Source: Maricaulis sp048270265
GTDB taxonomy: Bacteria > Pseudomonadota > Alphaproteobacteria > Caulobacterales > Maricaulaceae
Direction of reading: 5' to 3'
Assembly (NCBI RefSeq): GCF_048270265.1
Contig: NZ_JBLWTD010000016.1
Location: forward strand, 3,720 to 67,719
DNA length: 64,000 nucleotides
Shown: positions 16,872 through 25,249 of the stretch, one piece after another
How the letters are laid out: each line of letters opens with the position of its first letter
How positions within the stretch are numbered: the first letter of the stretch is position 1
Program-made: the position numbers and the translations under genes
Notes under the pieces: generated by a model
The model's input: only the letters and a program-made list of their open reading frames with translations
What the model was told of the DNA's origin: nothing
The model's database searches: none

Positions 16872-17841
16872 AATCGGATTCCTCGATCATGATCCGCACG
16901 CCGCCATCGACGGGTTCGGGGATGCGGCGGAAATTCGCCGTGGCATAGCCGCGCTCGGTGCAGCCGGTGCGCTCCTCGGCGAGGAAGCGGGCCGGAGCGA
17001 TACAGAAAGCGTCCGTGCCGCCATTCAGCGGCCGGCGCGTGGCGGCATTGATCCGCTCGGCATAGTAATAGGTGTTTGTCGTCTCGATCCGCGCCGCCAG
17101 AAGGCGCGCACATTCGCCGGCATGCAGGCGCCACCAGCCGCGCGATTGCAGGATTTCGCCGGCCCGATAGCCGATCGCGGTCGCGATATCCCCGTCTGAT
17201 TCATTGCAGATCGTCATGCCGCTCTGGGCATTGCGGGTCATGGCGCGCGATTCGAGGGCGTCGATCAGGGCCGTATTGGCTGGCCGCGTCGTCAGCTCCG
17301 CATCGGTCATGAAACGGGCGATGGCGCGATCGGTGCCGCGGCCGTCATAGCCGTCGACAGCCGTGATCGGATAGCCTGCCGATTGCAGCAGGCGCTGGAT
17401 GCCGGCGACTTCCGCATGCGTGCCGAAATCGTCTGGCCCGACCAGCACCGTCCGGTCGCGTTGATCGCCCTCGCGGACGATGAATTCGCGCGAGGCAAGG
17501 CCGAGCGCGGCACAGCGGGTATTGGCGACGACCTCGAAATCGGCCTCGTCGACACACAAGGCCATGGTGCCGCGCCATTCGCGCACGCCGCCGAGATAGG
17601 CATCGCTGGTCTTGGCGTAGAAATAGAGCGGTTGATCGTCGGCCAGTTCGACATCGCCGGCCACTTCACTGCACTCGCCCGGCCGCATCCGCATCCAGCC
17701 CTGGATCGCAACGCCACCGGCGACCGGCCAGCCGGTCGCGACATGGACGATATAGCTGGTCTGGTTGCAGACATCATAGGCGCGCGCCGGAGCGGTGGCG
17801 CACAGGGAGAGGCCGAGGAGGATCAGAAGGCGCATCAACAT
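16846..17841 (-). CDS. Exported protein: DUF1036 - peptidoglycan-binding-like - DUF1036
   Basis: Protein of 331 residues with a signal peptide (MLMRLLILLGLSLCATAPARA). Two cysteine-bearing modules of DUF1036 type are visible: about 20-120 (VCNQTSYIVHVATGW, RPGECSEV, LCVDEADF) and about 205-315 (ICNESDGDIATAIGYRAG, HAGECARLL, FCIAPARF). Between them IQRLLQSAGYPITAVDGYDG followed by RGTDRAIARF looks like a PG_binding_1 repeat. The role is unknown, perhaps wall-associated. The start at 17841 has GGGAG upstream; Met at 17835 is the alternative. It lies in the engB-to-dapD run. Confidence 0.8.
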   Translation of the reverse strand: MLMRLLILLGLSLCATAPARAYDVCNQTSYIVHVATGWPVAGGVAIQGWMRMRPGECSEVAGDVELADDQPLYFYAKTSDAYLGGVREWRGTMALCVDEADFEVVANTRCAALGLASREFIVREGDQRDRTVLVGPDDFGTHAEVAGIQRLLQSAGYPITAVDGYDGRGTDRAIARFMTDAELTTRPANTALIDALESRAMTRNAQSGMTICNESDGDIATAIGYRAGEILQSRGWWRLHAGECARLLAARIETTNTYYYAERINAATRRPLNGGTDAFCIAPARFLAEERTGCTERGYATANFRRIPEPVDGGVRIMIEESDFAGPRRDR

Positions 17842-17854
17842 GAGGCTTGGCTCC

Positions 17855-18502
17855 CTATCCGGCACCGCCAGGCAAAAGCGAGGCGATTTCGGCACGCAGA
17901 TCGTCGAGACCCTGCCGCTTGCTGCTCGAGGTCGCCACCACACGCGGGAAGGCGGCGGGGCGTTTGCGGATTGCCGCGAGCGATTCCTCGATGGTCCGTG
18001 CGACCTGCGGTGGCTTGATCTTGTCGCACTTGGTCAGCACGAGCTGATAACTGACGGCGGCCTCGTCAAACACATCCATGATGGCCTGATCGACCGGCTT
18101 GAGCCCGTGGCGGCTGTCGATCAGCAGATAGACGCGCTTGAGATTCACGCGGCCGCGCAGGAAGGCCCGGGTCAGCCGCGTCCATTTGTCGACCACATCC
18201 TTGGGCGCCTTGGCGAAGCCATAGCCCGGCAGATCGACCAGGCGCAGCTTGCTGCCCTCGAGGTTGAAGAAATTGAGCTCGCGGGTGCGTCCCGGCTCGC
18301 CCGAAGCGCGCGCCAGTCCGACCTGGTTGGTCAGCCCGTTGATCAGGGACGACTTGCCGACATTGGAACGGCCGGCAAAGGCGACTTCGGTGCGATCCGG
18401 CGGAGGCAGGTGATCGAGATCAACCGCTCCCATCAGGAAGTTGCACGGGCGGGCAAACAGCAGCCGCCCGGCCGCCAGATCAGGTTCCCCGGACGCGGTC
18501 AG
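17855..18502 (-). CDS. engB: Ribosome-biogenesis GTPase EngB/YihA, probable CTG start
   Basis: GTPase needed for large-subunit assembly. G motifs: FAGRSNVGKSSLINGL (G1), GRTRELNFF (G2 region), LVDLPGYGFAKAP (G3), LTKCDK (G4) and SSSKRQG (G5). From the first ATG the protein has 192 residues but lacks the family's N-terminal strand. The open frame upstream encodes DLAAGRLLFARPCNFL, which resembles it. No ATG, GTG or TTG occurs in that extension. The only candidate is a CTG that overlaps the yidC stop and has AGGAGG seven bases upstream, giving 215 residues. I drew that start; the ATG at 18433 is the fallback. Confidence 0.85.
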   Translation of the reverse strand: MTASGEPDLAAGRLLFARPCNFLMGAVDLDHLPPPDRTEVAFAGRSNVGKSSLINGLTNQVGLARASGEPGRTRELNFFNLEGSKLRLVDLPGYGFAKAPKDVVDKWTRLTRAFLRGRVNLKRVYLLIDSRHGLKPVDQAIMDVFDEAAVSYQLVLTKCDKIKPPQVARTIEESLAAIRKRPAAFPRVVATSSSKRQGLDDLRAEIASLLPGGAG

Positions 18503-20289
18503 TTTCCGCCTCCTCTCATGCGGTCACGGATATGGGCGATCAGCTTGTCGAGCTGGGTCTCATTCCCGTGGCGGCGCATGATGATGTATTGCTGGGTGAC
18601 CGAGAGCGCATTGTTCCAGGCCCAGTAGATCACCAGGCCGGAGGCAAAGCCTGCCAGCATGATGGTGAAGACGAAGGGCAGGAAGGCGAAGATTTTCGCC
18701 TGCATCGGATCGGGTGGTGGCGGGTTGAGTGCCTGCTGTGCGGCCATCGTCAGGCCCATCAGGATCGGCCAGATGCCGATCGCCAGCACGCCGCCGAGGA
18801 TCGGCCAGCTGGATGGATCGAAGGGCAGAAGGCCGAACAGGTTCCACATATTGGTCGGATCAGGTGCTGCCAGATCGCGGATCCAGCCGAAGAAGGGCGC
18901 GTGCCGCATCTCGATGGCGTTGAACAGGGTCTGGTAAAGGGCAAAGAAGATCGGGATCTGCGGCAGGATTGGCAGACAGCCGGCCAGCGGATTGATCTTC
19001 TCTTTCTTGTAGAGATCCATCATCGCCTGTTGCTGCTTCTGCTGGTCAGCGGCGTAGCGTTCCTTGATCTCGGCGATTTTCGGCTGCACCGTTTTCATCT
19101 TCGCCATCGAGGCAAAGGCGCGGTTGGCGAGCGGGAACATCACGATCTTGACCATCAGGGTCAGGGCGAGGATTGCCAAGCCGACATTGCCGGTCAGGTT
19201 TTCCAGATGGTGCAGCAGCCAGACGAAGGGGCGCGCGAGGAACCAGAGCCAGCCCCAGTTGATGGCCATGTCGAGTTTCTGGATGCCCTGGTCATTCTGG
19301 GCCGCCTGCAGGACGTCGAGTTCCTTGGCACCGGCGAAGATGTGCGAGGTCGAGCTCAGCGAGGCACCGGCCGGAAGGATCTGTGCGGTTTCCACATAGC
19401 TCGACTCGAAGGCCGTGATGCCGGCGCGCTCGATGGTGCGGAAGCGGGCGGTGAAATTGCGGCTCTGGTCGGGAATGGCGGCGGCCATCCAGTAACGCAT
19501 GGTGATGCCGGCCCAGCCGCCAACGCCGCTGGCCTCATCTTCCTCGCCATCTTCGAGCTTGGAAAACTTGCGCTGGATCAGGCGGCCGTCGACCACGGCG
19601 AGCGCGCCTTCGAACACGGCCATATTATTGGTCAGGTCGGTCGGCATGCCTTCATCGCGCACCAGACCGTAGCGCTGCAGTTCGACATCACCGCCTGTGG
19701 TGTTGGTGACGGTGTCGGAGATGGTGAAGAGGTAATTTTCGTCAATGCTGATCGTGCGCTCGAAATGCAGGCCCGATGCGCTGTCATAGCCGATCACGAT
19801 CGGCGTTTCTTCGGTCAGGACATTGCCGGAGAGCAGGGTCCATTCCGTGCTGCCACCGGGCAGGTCGGCAAAGCCCGGAGTGGGCGACTGCCAGCCATCG
19901 CGGACGTAGAAGACATCCCCGCTGCCGATGGGGTTGAGCAGGGAGATCAGCTCGGTGCCGCCGACTTCGACCGTATGGCGGCGCAGGCGCAGATCATCGA
20001 AACGGGCGCCGGTCAGCGAAATCGAACCTTCAACACTCGGCGCATTGATTTCGACGCGCTGGGCTGTGGCCAGTGCTTCGGGGCGGTCGAGCGCGGAGAT
20101 GGTCGGTTCCGAAGTCAGGGCCGCGGGGAGGTCGGGATCAATGCCCTGTTCGACCAGGGCGGCCTGTTCGGCCTCGATCGCCGCGCGCTGGCGCTCCTGC
20201 GCCGGGCCGGTAATCAGGAACTGATAGCCAAGCATGATGACCAGCATCAGCCCCAGCGCGATAAAGAGATTGCGTTGTTCTCCGCCCAT
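18499..20289 (-). CDS. yidC: Membrane protein insertase YidC
   Basis: YidC, 596 residues. It inserts membrane proteins with or without SecYEG. It has an N-terminal TM anchor (LFIALGLMLVIMLGYQFLIT), a large periplasmic beta-domain to about residue 345, then the conserved five-TM core: PFVWLLHHLENLTGNVGLA, LPILPQIPIFFALYQTLFNA, and a C-terminal hairpin ending MRRHGNETQLDKLIAHIRDR. It is downstream of rnpA and rpmH, the near-universal order, and its stop overlaps the proposed engB start. Confidence 0.98.
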   Translation of the reverse strand: MGGEQRNLFIALGLMLVIMLGYQFLITGPAQERQRAAIEAEQAALVEQGIDPDLPAALTSEPTISALDRPEALATAQRVEINAPSVEGSISLTGARFDDLRLRRHTVEVGGTELISLLNPIGSGDVFYVRDGWQSPTPGFADLPGGSTEWTLLSGNVLTEETPIVIGYDSASGLHFERTISIDENYLFTISDTVTNTTGGDVELQRYGLVRDEGMPTDLTNNMAVFEGALAVVDGRLIQRKFSKLEDGEEDEASGVGGWAGITMRYWMAAAIPDQSRNFTARFRTIERAGITAFESSYVETAQILPAGASLSSTSHIFAGAKELDVLQAAQNDQGIQKLDMAINWGWLWFLARPFVWLLHHLENLTGNVGLAILALTLMVKIVMFPLANRAFASMAKMKTVQPKIAEIKERYAADQQKQQQAMMDLYKKEKINPLAGCLPILPQIPIFFALYQTLFNAIEMRHAPFFGWIRDLAAPDPTNMWNLFGLLPFDPSSWPILGGVLAIGIWPILMGLTMAAQQALNPPPPDPMQAKIFAFLPFVFTIMLAGFASGLVIYWAWNNALSVTQQYIIMRRHGNETQLDKLIAHIRDRMRGGGN

Positions 20290-20303
20290 AACAGTCAGGC
20301 CTC

Positions 20304-20681
20304 TCAGGCTCGTTGTTTCGCGTTGCCCGGGGCCTCGTCGGACGCGAGGCTCACCAATGCACTTTCGACATCTTGCAGCAAACGCGGCCAGGCCCGATCG
20401 GCGGTAGTCGCGCGTGCAATGAATACATAGTCAAAGCCGGGCCGTCCGTGGAGGGGCAGTAGCAGCCGCGCCGCTTCGCGCAGGCGCCGCTTGACCCGGT
20501 TGCGGACAACCGCATTCCCGACTTTCTTGGTGGCAGTGAAGCCAAGGCCCAAACGCAAAGCGCCGTCCCGCTGGCGTGCCTGAATAACGACACCCGACCG
20601 GACGGCCTTTTTACCCTGTGCGCAATGCAGGAACTCACGCCGCTTTTTCAGCCGGTCAATGGCTGGCGGCGTGGTGTCCAT
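20304..20681 (-). CDS. rnpA: Ribonuclease P protein component
   Basis: Protein subunit of RNase P, 125 residues, which helps the RNA cleave the 5' leader of pre-tRNA. The signature RNRVKRRLREAARLLLP is intact, preceded by LGLGFTATKKVGNAVV. The start MDTTPPAIDRLKKRREFLH lies five bases past the rpmH stop. A longer reading that runs back through rpmH is rejected because rpmH occupies that DNA. Confidence 0.96.
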   Translation of the reverse strand: MDTTPPAIDRLKKRREFLHCAQGKKAVRSGVVIQARQRDGALRLGLGFTATKKVGNAVVRNRVKRRLREAARLLLPLHGRPGFDYVFIARATTADRAWPRLLQDVESALVSLASDEAPGNAKQRA

Positions 20682-20686
20682 GGTCG

Positions 20687-20821
20687 TTAAGCGGAAAGCC
20701 GCTTGCGACCCTTGGCACGGCGGCGTGCCAGAATTTGACGACCAGCTTTCGTCGCCATACGCGCACGGAAGCCGTGCCGGCGTGAGCGGACGAGCTGGGA
20801 CGGTTGAAAAGTGCGTTTCAC
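20687..20821 (-). CDS. rpmH: 50S ribosomal protein L34
   Basis: Very small gene (44 codons) with a GTG start. It encodes KRTFQPSQLVRSRRHGFRA, then RMATKAGRQILARRRAKG and a basic tail RKRLSA, the unmistakable L34 sequence and length. GGAGCG lies upstream of the GTG. It is the first gene of the rpmH-rnpA-yidC-engB transcript and has a good promoter just upstream. Confidence 0.97.
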   Translation of the reverse strand: MKRTFQPSQLVRSRRHGFRARMATKAGRQILARRRAKGRKRLSA

Positions 20822-20857
20822 GGTCGCGCTCCATCGGCGATCAATTCAAGAGCGGCG

Positions 20858-20886
20858 CTAATACGCATATGTAGAGCGGGCGTCAA
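20858..20886 (-). promoter_or_regulatory. Sigma-70-type promoter of rpmH
   Basis: On the minus strand TTGACG is followed after 17 bases by TATTAG, ending 37 bases before the rpmH GTG. Spacing and both hexamers match the housekeeping consensus well. It is probably the main promoter for the whole rpmH-to-engB run. Confidence 0.7.
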
Positions 20887-20952
20887 GCGCGTCGGCGGTT
20901 ATTCGCATCACAACAGGGTGCCGAAAATGCAGCGGCGGTGTAGGAATGAGCG

Positions 20953-21708
20953 ATGGAAATTCCGGCATTGACCGATTCACCCACCGCGAAAGGGCGGGTC
21001 CGCCTGCGCCTTGCGGCGGGGCTGGTACTCTTGTCTGCCATGCTGGTCGCGCTCTGGCTGGGTGCGACGCCGCAAGCCCTGGTCGATCTGGCGCGCGGGA
21101 ATGGCGATGTCGGCTGGGTCGGCGATCATCTCCTGCTGGCCAGCCTCGCCTATGCCCTCTTCTACATGCTCGCGGTCACGGTCTCGTTGCCGGGGGCGCT
21201 CTGGTTCAGCATCGGCGCGGGATTTCTGCTCGGCGCCGCGGCGGCGATTCCCGTCTCGCTGGCGGGAATCACTTTCGGCGCTGCCAATGCCTGGCTGATC
21301 ATGCGGTTTCTGGCCGGCCCCGGCCTGCGGCAGCGTGCCAAGGACAGGATCGCGCGGTTCTCCGAAGGCTTTCATCGCAATGAATTTGCCTATGTGATCC
21401 TGTTGCGCGTGCTGCCGCTCCCCTTCTTCCTCGTCAATCTGGCGGCAGCGCTGCTGGGGCACCGTTTCCTCGCCTTCTTTGCCGGCACGCTGATCGGCTC
21501 ACTGCCCTCCGTTGTCCTCTACGCCAATCTCGGGGCGGGCCTGGGCGAGTTGGTCGAGGCGGGGGTGCGGCCGGGCCTGTCCGATCTGACGCGGCCGTCC
21601 TTCCTGATCGCCGTGGCCATGGTGGCGCTGATGGCCGCCGTCGCGATCGGCCACCGGCTCCGGGTACGCCGCCGGGCCCGTGCTGCCTTGTCGCGGCCGG
21701 AGCCCTAG
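20953..21708 (+). CDS. TVP38/TMEM64 (VTT-domain) membrane protein
   Basis: Integral membrane protein of 251 residues with about six hydrophobic segments. The VTT (SNARE-associated/DedA-like) core includes VSLPGALWFSIGAGFLLGA, the re-entrant-like FGAANAWLIMRFLAG, and LRVLPLPFFLVNLAAALLG. DedA/VTT proteins are linked to lipid-carrier recycling and envelope homeostasis; the exact role here is unknown. It is divergent from rpmH and followed after 19 bases by a histidine kinase gene, which may be co-transcribed. Confidence 0.85.
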   Translation: MEIPALTDSPTAKGRVRLRLAAGLVLLSAMLVALWLGATPQALVDLARGNGDVGWVGDHLLLASLAYALFYMLAVTVSLPGALWFSIGAGFLLGAAAAIPVSLAGITFGAANAWLIMRFLAGPGLRQRAKDRIARFSEGFHRNEFAYVILLRVLPLPFFLVNLAAALLGHRFLAFFAGTLIGSLPSVVLYANLGAGLGELVEAGVRPGLSDLTRPSFLIAVAMVALMAAVAIGHRLRVRRRARAALSRPEP

Positions 21709-21727
21709 GATATGGGGCGCACCATCC

Positions 21728-23188
21728 ATGCCTGAGACACCCCAACCTCCCGCCGCGCCGACCGGTGCACTGCCCCGGCTGGGCCGCGCGATCGCAGCGG
21801 TCTGCCGCGGCATGATCGAAAGCCTGCCCGGGCAATTGCTGATGCTGACCGTCGGCTTCATCGCGATCGGTGTTGTGCTGGTCTATTTTCCCGCTTCGGC
21901 GGGATTTCGCCTGCAATGGATGATGGACCGGGCCGAGGCGGCGCACCTGGCGGCGCTGGCGGCGGATGTCGCCCCCGGCGGCGCCCTGGGTGAGGATGAG
22001 GTCTGGGCGCTGCTGGCCGGCGCTGACGCGGTCGCTGTCTCGCGGGTTCGCGACGGCATGAACGAGTTGGTGCTCTATGCCGGTCCGATCGATGGCGAAC
22101 TGGCGGAGAGCGATGTGCGCACCACCGGCTGGATCGGACATGTGCGCGACACCATTGAAACCATGACCGCCCCGCCGGGACGCTTCTTGCGCATTCGCGC
22201 CACGCCGATGGGCCGGCCCGGCGAGCTGATCGATGTCATCGTGCACGAGGCACCGCTGAAGGAGGCGCTGGCGGTGTTTTCACGCCGCTATCTGGTCTAT
22301 TCGGCGCTGATCGCCTTGGCCGTCGGTACAATCATCTATCTGGCCCTGTTCTACATGTTCGTCCGGCCGATGCGGCGGTTGGCCAACGCGATGATCCGCT
22401 TTCGCGGCGCGCCCGATGATCCGGCCCTGACGATCCGGCCCGGCGGTGCCCGCAACGAGATCGGTCAGGCGGAAGCGGAGCTGGCACGGATGCAGGCGGA
22501 AATCCGCCAGGCCCTGCTGCAGCGCGAGCGGCTGGCGGCGCTGGGAGAGGCGGTCGCCACCATCAATCATGATCTGCGCAATGTCCTCGCCAGCGCCCAG
22601 CTGGTTTCTGACCGTCTCGCCATGGACAGCGATGACCGTGTGCGCGGCATGGGTGAGCGGCTGGTGCGTGCGGTCGATCGCGGTGTGCGGCTGTGCGAGG
22701 CGACGCTGGAATTCGGCCGCGCCGAGGAAAGCCCGCCGGTGCGCCGCAATATCGTTCTGACTGAATTGCTCGAGGAAGCGGCGCGCGATGCATTGCTGGT
22801 TGAGGGGCAGGCACAGGTCGACTGGCGCAACCGGGTCGGAGCGGAGCATCAGCTCAATGCCGACCCCGATCACGGACACCGGATATTCCTGAACCTGTTT
22901 CGCAATGCCATCCAGGCGATGTCGGCCAATTCTGCCGCGGCAGTGCTGGAAGTCGTTGTCGTTTCGGAGCCGGGCTTCTGCCGCATCGAGGTCAGCGATA
23001 CCGGTCCGGGCGTGCCCCAAAGGGCGCAGGACAATCTCTTCCGGCCCTTCGCCGGCTCGACCAAGCGGGGTGGCACCGGTCTGGGCCTCTCGATCGCGCG
23101 CGATCTGGCGCGGGCGCATGGGGGCGACGTCGAACTGGTATCGACCGGACCCGGGGGCACCGTGTTTGCGGTGCGGCTTCCCGTCTAG
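21728..23188 (+). CDS. Membrane sensor histidine kinase
   Basis: Kinase of 486 residues with two transmembrane helices (LLMLTVGFIAIGVVLVYF; YSALIALAVGTIIYLALFYM) flanking a periplasmic sensor of about 130 residues. A HAMP-like linker follows (RPMRRLANAMIRFRG), then an H box in VATINHDLRNVLASAQ. The ATPase boxes are N (LNLFRNAIQAM), G1 (DTGPGVP) and G2 (GGTGLGLSIARDLARAHGGD). No response regulator is adjacent, so it is an orphan kinase here. The stop shares CTAG with convergent coq7. Confidence 0.92.
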   Translation: MPETPQPPAAPTGALPRLGRAIAAVCRGMIESLPGQLLMLTVGFIAIGVVLVYFPASAGFRLQWMMDRAEAAHLAALAADVAPGGALGEDEVWALLAGADAVAVSRVRDGMNELVLYAGPIDGELAESDVRTTGWIGHVRDTIETMTAPPGRFLRIRATPMGRPGELIDVIVHEAPLKEALAVFSRRYLVYSALIALAVGTIIYLALFYMFVRPMRRLANAMIRFRGAPDDPALTIRPGGARNEIGQAEAELARMQAEIRQALLQRERLAALGEAVATINHDLRNVLASAQLVSDRLAMDSDDRVRGMGERLVRAVDRGVRLCEATLEFGRAEESPPVRRNIVLTELLEEAARDALLVEGQAQVDWRNRVGAEHQLNADPDHGHRIFLNLFRNAIQAMSANSAAAVLEVVVVSEPGFCRIEVSDTGPGVPQRAQDNLFRPFAGSTKRGGTGLGLSIARDLARAHGGDVELVSTGPGGTVFAVRLPV

Positions 23189-23787
23189 ATTTTTTCGCTG
23201 ACCTTGATTGCCAGGCGGCAACCGGCCTGGATCAGCCCTGACAGGACCGGATAGCCCGGCGCGTCTTTCGCACCTTCCTCGATCGCCAGATCGCGATGCG
23301 CCAATTCCTCGTTGCGGAACTGGTCGAACCTGTCGGCGAGCTCATCTTCGCCCATGGCGCGCAGCTCGGTGATCTGGCCGGCATAATGCTGCTCGATCAC
23401 GCTCTCCACGGCCTCGGTACAGGCATGGGCCGCCTTGTCGCCCATCAGTGCGGTGACAGCCCCGAGGGCATGGCCGGCCACGTTCCAGATCGGGCCCAGC
23501 GCGGTCGGGCGGGCGCGGTGCTCCACCAGCAGGGCGTCGAAGGCCTCAAGATGGACCTGTTCGTCGGCTTCCATTTCCTCGAGCTGGCGGGCGATGCGGG
23601 CCTTCTGCGGCAGTTTGCCGTAAATCGCCCGCTGGCCGCCATAGATCGCGACGGCGCCGTATTCGCCGGCATGATCAACGCGCAGCATCTGTTCGATCCT
23701 TTGCGGATCACGACGCTTGCCGGGCAGGGGAATGCCTGGCTGGGGGATGATTTCGCTTGCGGCCTTGCCGGCGGGTGTTTCGGTCAT
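23185..23787 (-). CDS. coq7: Demethoxyubiquinone hydroxylase (Coq7 family)
   Basis: Di-iron monooxygenase of ubiquinone synthesis, 200 residues. It hydroxylates 2-polyprenyl-3-methyl-6-methoxybenzoquinol at C5. Ligand motifs lie in MLRVDHAGEYGAVAIY (Glu), EEMEADEQVHLEAF (Glu, Glu, His) and RNEELAHRDLAIEEGA (Glu, Glu, His). The first ~30 residues are a loose lead. Its start overlaps the dsbB stop, so the two genes overlap tail-to-head with dsbB downstream on the same strand. Confidence 0.94.
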   Translation of the reverse strand: MTETPAGKAASEIIPQPGIPLPGKRRDPQRIEQMLRVDHAGEYGAVAIYGGQRAIYGKLPQKARIARQLEEMEADEQVHLEAFDALLVEHRARPTALGPIWNVAGHALGAVTALMGDKAAHACTEAVESVIEQHYAGQITELRAMGEDELADRFDQFRNEELAHRDLAIEEGAKDAPGYPVLSGLIQAGCRLAIKVSEKI

Positions 23788-24314
23788 GATGCCTTCAGCC
23801 CCCGCAGGCCGACCCAGCCCGCGACCACGGCCATGACGGCAGAAATCATGGCATTATAGCCAGCCATGGAAATGCCCAGCATGCGCCAGGCGGCTTCGTC
23901 GCACAGCACGACCGGGCGCTCGCCATTGAGGGCAGCCATGATGTCGCTGGCGCTGATGCTGGCGCCGCCCGATGCGGTGCAACTGGCCGGGCCGTCCCAC
24001 CAGTCATTCTCGATTCCGGCATGCCAGAAGGCGAACCCGGCCGAGTACAGCAGCAGCGCTGCCATCAGGAACAGGATCCAAGGCGTGAAGCGGGCAAGAT
24101 CCGGCTTGAGCATCAGGCCGAGGCCGCTGGCAAAGCCGAGCGCGATCACCGCCATGTGGATGTGACGTTGATCATAGCAGAGGGCGCAGGGGTCATAGTG
24201 ACCGATATATTGAAAACCCCAGGCGCCGAACATGATCAGCAGCGAGGCACCGCCGATCAGCAGCGGCCAGCGGGTAAGCGGGAATTGGGACAGGACTGGG
24301 TTCATTGCCGGCAT
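23784..24314 (-). CDS. dsbB: Disulphide bond formation protein DsbB family
   Basis: Four-helix inner-membrane quinone reductase family, 176 residues. The first redox pair is CALC in HYDPCALCYDQRHIHMA. A second pair is placed in the periplasmic loop, in GPASCTASGGAS and RPVVLCDEAAW. The hydrophobic helices are LLIGGASLLIMFGAWGF, VIALGFASGLGLML, ILFLMAALLLYSAGFAFW and MISAVMAVVAGWVGL. DsbB reoxidises DsbA using quinone, which makes its position beside a ubiquinone-synthesis gene sensible. Met at residue 4 is an alternative start. Confidence 0.9.
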   Translation of the reverse strand: MPAMNPVLSQFPLTRWPLLIGGASLLIMFGAWGFQYIGHYDPCALCYDQRHIHMAVIALGFASGLGLMLKPDLARFTPWILFLMAALLLYSAGFAFWHAGIENDWWDGPASCTASGGASISASDIMAALNGERPVVLCDEAAWRMLGISMAGYNAMISAVMAVVAGWVGLRGLKAS

Positions 24315-24372
24315 GATGATCGACCTTGATTACGCTCGCACCGTGACCAATGCGCACACTGGAAAACGGAAC

Positions 24373-25026
24373 TCAAAAGACAGATTGCAGGAAGGTCTTG
24401 ATCACATCAATGACCGTATGTCCGAACACAAGCAGCAGGGCGATCCAGACCAGGCCGAGGATCAGCCCGCCAATCACCAGCAGCCCGTCTCGGGTCAACA
24501 GGCCCAGGGCGGCAATGGCGAGCGCGATGCCCGGCGTGGCCGACGCTGATNNNNNNNNNNCGGTGGCCGGCGTGGTATTGGTTGCCGGTAGCGGGATGAG
24601 GATGCTGGTGCAGAAGATCACGAAGACCGCACCGATCACGCGCTCCGCCGTCGGACCGGACAGTGCCGTCAGGCGTGGCCGTGCCAGGGCTTCGAGCCAG
24701 CCGAACCATTTGCGACCACCCTGCGCCATGCGCATCAGCCCGCGCTTGTCGAGCCGCCCGGCTTTGAAGCGCGCCGGCAGCCAGGGCTCGCCGCGGCCCA
24801 TCAGCATCTGCGCCGACAGCGCCATCATCGGCAGCGCCATCACTTGTGGCACGCCGTAGAGGAAGGGAATCGAGACCGGCAGGGCCATCGCGAACAGGAT
24901 GATGCCGAAGGCGCGTTCGCCCAGCGCATCAACGAATTCACCGAGGCTCATCCCGTCCTCGCCAGCGCCATCGGCAATCTGTTCGAGGGCGCCAATCAGC
25001 CCGCGCGAGGCAGCAGTCTCGGTCAT
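24373..25026 (-). CDS. ExoD-family membrane protein, interrupted by an assembly gap
   Basis: ExoD-like protein of about 217 residues as drawn. The N-terminal soluble part is LGEFVDALGERAFGIILFAM, followed by PVSIPFLYGVPQVMALPMMA and several hydrophobic helices. The family was named from exopolysaccharide synthesis in rhizobia, but its function is unclear. Ten N fall inside at the ...IPLPATNTTPA.. segment. Sequence on both sides stays in one frame, but the joined protein repeats similar ATP/TPG words around the gap, so true length may be a few residues shorter. Confidence 0.82.
   Translation of the reverse strand: MTETAASRGLIGALEQIADGAGEDGMSLGEFVDALGERAFGIILFAMALPVSIPFLYGVPQVMALPMMALSAQMLMGRGEPWLPARFKAGRLDKRGLMRMAQGGRKWFGWLEALARPRLTALSGPTAERVIGAVFVIFCTSILIPLPATNTTPATXXXXSASATPGIALAIAALGLLTRDGLLVIGGLILGLVWIALLLVFGHTVIDVIKTFLQSVF
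24551..24560. other. Run of ten N (assembly gap)
   Basis: Ten unknown bases join two contigs or mask an unresolved site within the exoD-like gene. CCGGCGTGG occurs on both sides a short distance from the gap, so an unresolved overlap between contig ends is likely. The gap length should not be taken literally. Confidence 0.95.
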
Positions 25027-25151
25027 CGCCCATCCTCAAGCAAAAATCGCTTGCGAACCTAGCTGCACAAGGCAGGGGCGTCGAGCGCATTGGGCCGTTG
25101 ACAGCGGGCGCGCGGATCGTCAGCTTGCGCCTCCTGCATTTCCCACGGTTT

Positions 25152-25236
25152 GCCCCTGTGGCGGAACTGGTAGACGCGACGGATTCAAAATCCGTTTCCT
25201 CACGGAGTGCCAGTTCGAGTCTGGCCAGGGGCACCA
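25152..25236 (+). tRNA. tRNA-Leu (anticodon CAA)
   Basis: A complete class II tRNA of 85 bases with encoded CCA. The acceptor GCCCCTG pairs with CAGGGGC; the D arm has GGCGGAACTGGTAGACGC; the anticodon loop is TTCAAAA in a five-base stem (CAA); a long variable arm follows (TTTCCTCACGGAG); the T arm is CCAGTTCGAGTCTGG. Discriminator A fits leucine. It lies between exoD-like and GFA genes. Confidence 0.96.
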
Positions 25237-25249
25237 TTTCTTCTTTTGC

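Noticed and set aside
18532..20430. Long open frame opposite yidC (632 codons)
   Set aside because: Antisense shadow of yidC, rich in His/Arg/Gln with no family match, no ribosome site and no conserved start.
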